Shown here piece after piece: positions 58,628-64,000 of a stretch of 64,000 nucleotides of DNA. The stretch is taken from assembly GCA_023205875.1 (NCBI GenBank), contig CP060755.1:62001-126000 (forward strand), written 5' to 3'. The notes under the pieces are model-generated. The model was not told the origin of the DNA. It made no database searches and worked only from the letters and a program-made list of their open reading frames with translations. Source of the DNA: Chloropicon primus (Eukaryota; Chlorophyta; Chloropicophyceae; Chloropicales; Chloropicaceae). Both the position numbers and the translations under genes were made by a program. The first letter of the stretch is position 1, and every line of letters begins with the position of its first letter.

Positions 58628-59376
58628 TGGCCGGCTTGCTGCTCGGGTGCCCACAGATGGACACGCGCTGCCTTCGCCTGGCGTGCGACGCCTCGACCGC
58701 AAACGGTCGGAGGAAGTGCTCGCGCACTTCTGTTCCGCCCCGACGAAGGCTTCGTTCGTCTGTTCCGCGAGCGAGCGGGGCCGACGTGGACTCGAGTCCT
58801 GCCACAACCAAAGGCAGCTTCCTGGACGGATCGAAGAGTCGCTCAATCAGAGGCGGTGCTGTCCCTGGCGCTGGGTAACGCGTTCTTGTACTTTTAATCT
58901 TGCAGTAATCTACTACATATTACCTTCGTTAGTCGTCTGGCCCCCGTCTCTCTTTCCTCCTCCTAATCATAGGCAAATGGGTGGGAAGAAGCCGCAAAAC
59001 TCGCGTGTGCGCGTGTGGAGAGAAAAACTTGAAACCCCTCCCTTGCGCCCCCCTCCCTTGCGCCCCCCTCCCCAAGAGGTTCCCTCCCCTCCCCAAGAGG
59101 TTCCCTCCAATCGAACATCACATCTCTCGGTCGGGTCGGTCGGGGGGGAGAAAAACTCAGAAGGCGGCTGGCTGCTGCAGAGTTTCGAGAGCGCCGAGGG
59201 GGGAGAAGAGGTGCGACGGGCGCGACGACGGGGGGGAAAGGCCGTGAGGTGCGACCGGACGTAAGGGTCACAGGAGGAGACGCTCGTGACCAACCGGGGA
59301 CGTGTTTCGCGACGCGACGGACGGCGGGGAAGAGACGGAGAGGTGCAGGGAGGGAGGGACCCAGGGGAGCAACAGT
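58628..59376. other. Gene-free stretch upstream of NMD3
   Basis: About 750 bp with no recognisable gene. It contains two adjacent tandem duplications: CCCCTCCCTTGCGCC twice (about 59037-59070) and CTCCCCAAGAGGTTCCCTCC-like units twice (about 59069-59110). The rest is G/C-rich and probably promoter and 5' UTR of NMD3. Confidence 0.45.
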
Positions 59377-60984
59377 ATGGAACACGACGGAGTGGAAGGG
59401 GGGCAGGACCCCTCGGTGCCGGGTCCTTCGCCGAGGCAATGGCCTCAGGCGACGGTTGGACACGTTCTTTGCTGTCTTTGCGGCATAAACATACAGCCAA
59501 ACCCGGCGAACATGTGCGTGAACTGCCTGAAGACTCAGGTGGACATCACCGAAGGGATTCAGAGGCAGGTGACGATTCTTTACTGCGACGGTTGCGGGAG
59601 GTATCTCCAGCCGCCGAAGCACTGGCTTTCGTGCCAGCTGGAGTCGAAGGAGCTCCTGACGTTCTGCATCAAGAGGACCAAGGGACTGAACAGGATAAAA
59701 CTCATTGATGCTTCGTTCATCTGGACGGAGCCCCACTCGAAGAGGCTCAAGGTGAAGCTAACGATACAGAAGGACATCTTCAACGGCGCGATCCTGCAGC
59801 ACACTTTCGTCGTGGAGTACATCGTTACCAACCACATGTGCGACTTGTGCACCAAGCAGGCTGCGAACCCGAACCAGTGGGTGGCGTCCGTTCAAGTCAG
59901 GCAGAAAGTGGATCACAAGAGGACCTTCTTCTTCCTCGAACAGCTCATCATAAAGCACGAGGCCCAGGCCAACTGCGTGAACATCAAGAACAGCAACGCA
60001 GGGATGGACTTTTTCTTCGGGAACCGGTCTCACGCCATCAAATTCATAGACTTTCTCCAGAACGTCGTGCCCATCAAGCACAGGAGTGACAAGTCCCTAG
60101 TCTCCCATTGCACGAAGAACAACACCTACAACTACAAGTACACCTTTGCGGTGGAGATCGCGTTGGTGTGCAAGGATGACTTGGTGATCCTCCCAAAGAA
60201 GCTGAACACCGCGCTTGGGAACTTGGGCCCGTTGGTCCTCTGCACCAGAGTCACGAACAGCATCCTGTTCACCAACCCGCAGACGCTGCAGGACCGCTAC
60301 CTGGACGCCGAGCAGTACTGGAGGTGGTCGCTCAAAGCTCTTATGAACTCGAGGCAGCTCACGGAATTCATAGTCTTGGACATTGACGTGGACTGGAGGA
60401 AGACCACTCACGGCGGAAGGTGCGCCTACGCCGATGTCATGGTTGCTAGGGAGAAGGACTATGGGGTGAACGACAACGTGTTCCACACTCGCACTCACCT
60501 GGGAAACTTGCTGCAACCTGGTGACACGGTCCTTGGGTACGACATGCTGAACGCCAACCTCGTGGACCCCAACTTGGACTCGTACCCGCCCCACGTGCTC
60601 ATGGACGTCGTTCTTGTCAGAAAGAGCTACAAGGAGCAGAGAGCGAGGAAAAGGGTCAGGAAGGGCAAGCGCAGAAACTTCAAGCTCAAGAGGCTGGACG
60701 CCGAGGAGGAGGAAGAGGTGACGAGGAAGAAGGTCTCGAGAAACAACGTGGTGGACCCCGAGAAGGAAATGGAGGAGTTCATGGACGAGCTGGAAGAGGA
60801 CCATGACATGAGGGCTCGCATCAACTTGTACAAGGCGGCTACGGGCCAGACGCCATCCGTCACGGAGACGGACGAAGAAGATGAAGTGCCCAAGGTGCCA
60901 CTCGAGGAGCTCCTGGACGACATGACTTTGGGTGACGTCGCAAAGGCGAAGAGGAATCACCCCGACGTCGACATGGAGACGTAG
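59377..60984 (+). CDS. NMD3: NMD3 ribosomal 60S nuclear export adapter
   Basis: A 535-aa intronless protein; ATG at 59377, chosen because the frame before it has no ATG. NMD3 binds pre-60S subunits and links them to CRM1 for export. The zinc-binding N-terminus is present: VLCCLCGINIQPNPANMCVNC, then LYCDGCGRYLQPP (about 70) and later HMCDLCTKQ. The middle has FFFGNRSHAIKFIDFLQNVVPI, and the C-terminal NES-like region PLEELLDDMTLGDV follows an acidic stretch. Length is near the usual 500-520 aa. All expected motifs are there. Confidence 0.96.
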   Translation: MEHDGVEGGQDPSVPGPSPRQWPQATVGHVLCCLCGINIQPNPANMCVNCLKTQVDITEGIQRQVTILYCDGCGRYLQPPKHWLSCQLESKELLTFCIKRTKGLNRIKLIDASFIWTEPHSKRLKVKLTIQKDIFNGAILQHTFVVEYIVTNHMCDLCTKQAANPNQWVASVQVRQKVDHKRTFFFLEQLIIKHEAQANCVNIKNSNAGMDFFFGNRSHAIKFIDFLQNVVPIKHRSDKSLVSHCTKNNTYNYKYTFAVEIALVCKDDLVILPKKLNTALGNLGPLVLCTRVTNSILFTNPQTLQDRYLDAEQYWRWSLKALMNSRQLTEFIVLDIDVDWRKTTHGGRCAYADVMVAREKDYGVNDNVFHTRTHLGNLLQPGDTVLGYDMLNANLVDPNLDSYPPHVLMDVVLVRKSYKEQRARKRVRKGKRRNFKLKRLDAEEEEEVTRKKVSRNNVVDPEKEMEEFMDELEEDHDMRARINLYKAATGQTPSVTETDEEDEVPKVPLEELLDDMTLGDVAKAKRNHPDVDMET

Positions 60985-61056
60985 TAGAAGTTTGTGTGCC
61001 CTTAAAGACAAAATGATCTACAAGAGAAAATATTTAGAATTTAGAAAAGACTGGTT

Positions 61057-63840
61057 TTAGTCAAGGAGGTCCGTGATCAGACCCATGTGCGCAAAGTCGT
61101 CAAGACCAGAATTCTGGTCTTGGCCATGACCTCCCGCATGGCCCGGAACAGGCTGGCCCACAGGCGCGAGTCTGTAACCTCCCTGCATCATCATGTGGCT
61201 ACCATGGCCGTACTGCTCAGACGCTTTTCCATTCACCATGGCGGGTGCCCCCTTCTCCCCTGCCATGCCTTGAGGCTGAGCCCCTGCGGGGTGCTGGGCG
61301 TAGGCAGACATGCCGTTTGGAACCTGAGGAATGTGGCCAGAGGGCATATTGCCCATGGCAGTCCTGGCAGGATGCCCCCCGTTTTGAATGTTGCCCGCAG
61401 ACCCCTGGTATCCCTTTGGGATAGACGAGAAGACTCTCTGGTTCGCAGCGCTGGCGGTGTAGGACTTCATGGGCGAAACCATTCCGTGAGGCTGAGAGGC
61501 ATCTTGAGCCAATGGGACACCCGAGGCCTCCACGCCTGCTGTGCCGGGAGATCCAGCACTCTGAGGGGGTGACCTCTGTTGGTGGTAGTCTACATTTGGT
61601 ACATGCTTCTGCTGCTCTGGCGTGCTTGGAGCCGACCCTGGCACAACCTGCTGCCAGTCATTTGACCTCTCCTTCATGTGCTGAAGAACCTCTACAGTCT
61701 GCTTAAGTTGGGACTGAAGCTTTGCTATTGTCCCGTCCTTCTGCGCCAACTGCATTTCCAAGCCCTCGACCTTCTTGGCCAGCTCTGAGATCACCTTGTC
61801 CTTCTCTTGCAAGCTGGCACCCTTCTCTGTGGTGGAAGATTGCCTCTCCTCAGAAGCCTGCTGCTTTTTCTGCTGCTGCTGCTGCTGCTGCCTGAGCTTC
61901 TTCTCCTTCTCCTTCTCTTCAGCAGCCAGCCTTTCCTTTTCTTTTGCAGCAGCAGCCTGCTGCTGCTGGGCCGCCGCAGCTGCCTCGGCCTGTTGCTTCT
62001 GCCTCAAGGCCTCCTCCTTCTGGAGAGCTGCCTTTTTCGCCGCCTTCTTTGCAGCTTCCTTCTCCTTCGCCAACTGCCTCGCTGCCTCACGCTCCTGCTC
62101 TCTCTGCTGCCTTTCCTTTTCCAGGGCCTCTTCCCTAGCTTTCTTGGCCTCTTCCTCCTTCTTCTTCTTCTCCTCCTCAGCCTTCAGCCTCTCGGCCTCG
62201 GCCGCGGCCTCCTCTGCTTCTTTCTTCTCCTTCTTCCTCTGCTTCTTCTCTTTCCTGCGGTTGCGGCGCTCCCTTTCAGCCTCCTGCTTCTTCAGCTGGC
62301 GCTCAGACTCGAGCCTCTCGGCCTCTTCCTCCTCCCTTATCAGGGCCTCCTGCCTCTTCAGCGCCTCGTTCTCCTTGAAGGCCACTTCGATGCGGTTGGT
62401 GTAGAGGTGAGAAACGACGAACATCTCGATTGCCTGCTTGCCAAGCTCTGCGAGCCTCCTCTCGTCCCTCTCCAGCGAGTCCTTGCCGTAGTCGTCGAGG
62501 TCCTTGTCCTCGTTGTGAGGTGGCACCGCCTCGTTCGCGGCTTGCTCCAAAGTCTTCATCACGTCTCCCGCCAAGTAAGTCAGATTCTCCTCCATGGAGA
62601 TCGACACTGGGGGGTCCGAGGGCGAGGCGTTCAACGTCTTGAACGCCGCGGCAGAGGACCCACCCTTGCCGCTTCCCTTGGAGCCCTTGTCCGCCTTGTC
62701 CCCCTTGCCCTTGGCCGCCGCCGGCGCCGGCGCCGCAGCGAGAGTCTTCTGGCCCTGCTCGACCTGGAGAGCCTTGTACCCAGAATGCAAGGCGTCCATC
62801 ACCAAGGTGGAGGTCACCTCCTTCTCGTTGAAGAACCTCTTGACCAGTGACTTGAGGATGTTGTCCGCCCGGTCGCTCGCGAGGCAGGACCTCAGCTGGA
62901 CCGAGAGCGAGTCCCAGAACTCGTGGAAGGACTCTGGGCACTCCCTGAGCTTCGCGAGCTTCTCTCTCCTCTCCTCCAAGAACCTCCTGCAGATCCCCTC
63001 GACGTTCGTCAGGTAAACCCTAACGAGCTCCCTCCTGTACTGCGTGTCGAGGCACCTGAAGGGCCTGTTCTGCTTCTCCCTGATTACCTGGACCTGAGCC
63101 TTGATGACCAAGGTGTCCGAGACAGTGAAACCGTCGAGGACCTTGCTCAGCTCCATGAACTTCTTCCAGCCCCAGTCGTGCTCCTTCTTGCAAAACCTGT
63201 GCAAAGTGTCGCTGTACTTGCTCTTCTTGGGGTCCTTGTTCACCACCGCGATGGTGAACTGGGCGAAGTGGGACCAACCCGGAAGGAGCTTGTCGTAGTC
63301 CGCGACGCACAGGAACAGGGACAGGTGGTTGCTCACGTCGCACCCCTGTGGGTAGACCAGGATGTACCACTTGTACTCCCCGACCTCGAACACGTTGGAC
63401 CTCAGCTCTCTCTTGCTGATCTCGGAGAAGTTCTCGATCTTCCAGGTGAACTTTCCGTAGAGGTCCCCCGGCCTCACCCCGTCGTCGTCCTCTTCCGCGA
63501 ATGACGTCGAAGGCTCGAAGTGGCCACCATCGGTGCCCCCTCCCTGAGAGTTCCCCGACAGGCCGTTGCCCGACCCGTTCCTCCACTCATTGCTGTTCTC
63601 GTCCAAGGTCTGCGAGAGCACTCCGTCCACGTTCTTGTCGTTGTTGCTGTTCTGGGAAGAGTTCCCGCCCGCGCCCTTCTCGCCCGCCGTGTTCGAGCCC
63701 CCCGAGTCACCGCTCTTGGAGTTTTGCATCTGCGACGAGGACTTCCTCTTGTTGTCGTTCGAGGCTTTCGGCTCGTCGGTTCCGGAGGACCCGCTGCCTC
63801 CCCTCCCCCCCGACTCCTCCCCTTTCGACGTGTCTCCCAT
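61057..63840 (-). CDS. MATH-domain protein of the plant TRAF1a/1b (MUSE13/14) type
   Basis: A 927-aa intronless protein; ATG at 63840. In Arabidopsis the TRAF1a/b homologues bridge SCF ubiquitin ligases to NLR immune receptors and also act in autophagy. The N-terminus is Ser/Asn/Gly-rich. The MATH domain (about 125-260) has GKFTWKIENFSEISKRELRS, YKWYILVYPQGCDVSNHL, LCVADYDKLLPGW and HDWGWKKFMEL. A helical region follows, then a long Lys/Glu/Ala-rich coiled coil (about 500-700) and a Gln/Pro/Gly-rich tail. Its domain order matches the plant proteins. Its role in a unicellular alga is unknown; autophagy is the more likely one. Confidence 0.9.
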   Translation of the reverse strand: MGDTSKGEESGGRGGSGSSGTDEPKASNDNKRKSSSQMQNSKSGDSGGSNTAGEKGAGGNSSQNSNNDKNVDGVLSQTLDENSNEWRNGSGNGLSGNSQGGGTDGGHFEPSTSFAEEDDDGVRPGDLYGKFTWKIENFSEISKRELRSNVFEVGEYKWYILVYPQGCDVSNHLSLFLCVADYDKLLPGWSHFAQFTIAVVNKDPKKSKYSDTLHRFCKKEHDWGWKKFMELSKVLDGFTVSDTLVIKAQVQVIREKQNRPFRCLDTQYRRELVRVYLTNVEGICRRFLEERREKLAKLRECPESFHEFWDSLSVQLRSCLASDRADNILKSLVKRFFNEKEVTSTLVMDALHSGYKALQVEQGQKTLAAAPAPAAAKGKGDKADKGSKGSGKGGSSAAAFKTLNASPSDPPVSISMEENLTYLAGDVMKTLEQAANEAVPPHNEDKDLDDYGKDSLERDERRLAELGKQAIEMFVVSHLYTNRIEVAFKENEALKRQEALIREEEEAERLESERQLKKQEAERERRNRRKEKKQRKKEKKEAEEAAAEAERLKAEEEKKKKEEEAKKAREEALEKERQQREQEREAARQLAKEKEAAKKAAKKAALQKEEALRQKQQAEAAAAAQQQQAAAAKEKERLAAEEKEKEKKLRQQQQQQQKKQQASEERQSSTTEKGASLQEKDKVISELAKKVEGLEMQLAQKDGTIAKLQSQLKQTVEVLQHMKERSNDWQQVVPGSAPSTPEQQKHVPNVDYHQQRSPPQSAGSPGTAGVEASGVPLAQDASQPHGMVSPMKSYTASAANQRVFSSIPKGYQGSAGNIQNGGHPARTAMGNMPSGHIPQVPNGMSAYAQHPAGAQPQGMAGEKGAPAMVNGKASEQYGHGSHMMMQGGYRLAPVGQPVPGHAGGHGQDQNSGLDDFAHMGLITDLLD

Positions 63841-64000
63841 ACCTTCCGACCGAACCCGCTACAAACAACAACAAGGTCTTGTCGTCACACCAATACCAAC
63901 ACCACCACGAACCAACCCAGTCCTCGCGCCCCTCCCTCCTTTCTTCCTCTTTCTCCCTCTCCCTCTCCTTCGTCCTTCGTCCTTCGTGTTCCTCTCTTCC
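63841..64000. other. Upstream region of the MATH-domain gene, window edge
   Basis: These 160 bp have CAACAC-like words (about 63863-63910) and CCCTCTCCCTCTCC and CTTCGTC repeats near the end. No coding sequence is recognised. Confidence 0.4.

Noticed and set aside
2183-60984. UPF1, Vms1-type, LYAR-like, TRM6 and NMD3 genes as an RNA quality-control gene cluster
   Set aside because: They are spread over nearly 60 kb among unrelated genes with their own promoters, so chance co-occurrence is the simpler explanation.
61807-62850. Leu-rich plus-strand frame that could be mistaken for a membrane protein
   Set aside because: It is the reverse of the Lys/Glu/Ala-rich coiled coil in the MATH protein; poly-Leu arises from CTC/CTT codons opposite GAG/AAG.
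1-64000. CRISPR arrays, transposons, virus-like elements
   Set aside because: No spaced direct repeats, reverse transcriptase, transposase, integrase or capsid-like frames were recognised. All repeats seen are simple tandem microsatellites or short words.

Overview
The window is nuclear DNA from a gene-dense eukaryote, and the gene content points to a green alga. The plant-side signals are a plastid-type tandem D-Ala-D-Ala ligase, a lumenal cyclophilin with a twin-Arg transit signal, a PAM2 plus double-RRM CID8-like protein, a TRAF1a/b-type MATH protein, a plant-like MIP18/AE7, and plastid-type HisB and RpiA. Genes are compact and most have no intron. Where introns occur they are about 70-185 bp, start with GTGAG or GTAAG-like donors (occasionally GTCAG) and end in AG, usually CAG. 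A small marine chlorophyte such as a member of the Chloropicophyceae is my best guess, but the sequence alone does not prove the species.

Layout. 0-5.2 kb: partial BtuF-like cobalamin-binding protein (-), transaldolase-like protein (+), UPF1 helicase (-). 5.3-11.5 kb: TPR protein (+), RMND1/DUF155 protein (-), Vms1/ANKZF1-type peptidyl-tRNA hydrolase (+), MIOX-like protein (-). 12.3-21.3 kb: TauE-type permease (-), LYAR-like zinc finger (+), GT69 glycosyltransferase (-), tandem Ddl (+). 21.4-25.6 kb: RPAP3 (-), COX5B (+), CID8-like RRM protein (-). 26.2-32.2 kb: Cys-rich multi-pass membrane protein with an EF-hand (+), HisB (+), a tandem beta-grasp-like protein with a CaaX-like tail (-), HMG-box/histone-fold fusion (+). 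32.2-33.8 kb is the largest gene-free stretch. 33.8-39.6 kb: PP2C (+), lumenal cyclophilin (-), MIP18/AE7 (+), a second gene-poor stretch, Aurora kinase (+). 39.8-47.9 kb: TRM6 (-), FAM161-like (-), leishmanolysin-like surface protein (+). 48.0-54.9 kb: an orphan (-), RpiA (+), a small membrane orphan (-), a coiled-coil orphan (+), a zinc-ribbon protein (-), a 91-aa orphan (+). 54.9-63.9 kb: GCNA-type SprT protein (-), the tiny COP9 signalosome subunit CSN9 (+), NMD3 (+), TRAF1a/b-like MATH protein (-).

These are ordinary scattered housekeeping genes rather than an operon-like system. Several bear on RNA and ribosome quality control (UPF1, Vms1, NMD3, LYAR, TRM6), but they are not clustered. 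Neighbours are mostly divergent, sharing 200-600 bp promoters rich in short tandem repeats, or convergent with very short or overlapping 3' ends.

The recurring surprise is loss of catalytic or metal-binding residues in otherwise well-preserved folds: the transaldolase Schiff-base Lys is Arg, most MIOX di-iron ligands are gone, the leishmanolysin HExxH has become RAILH, and the COX5B zinc cysteines are missing. Other notable points are SAP/Rho-N-like motifs fused to Ddl, an HMG-box/histone-fold/PIP-like fusion, and a membrane helix at the end of the Vms1 homologue. I saw no rRNA, tRNA, CRISPR, transposon or virus-like element. I found no clear new multi-gene system.
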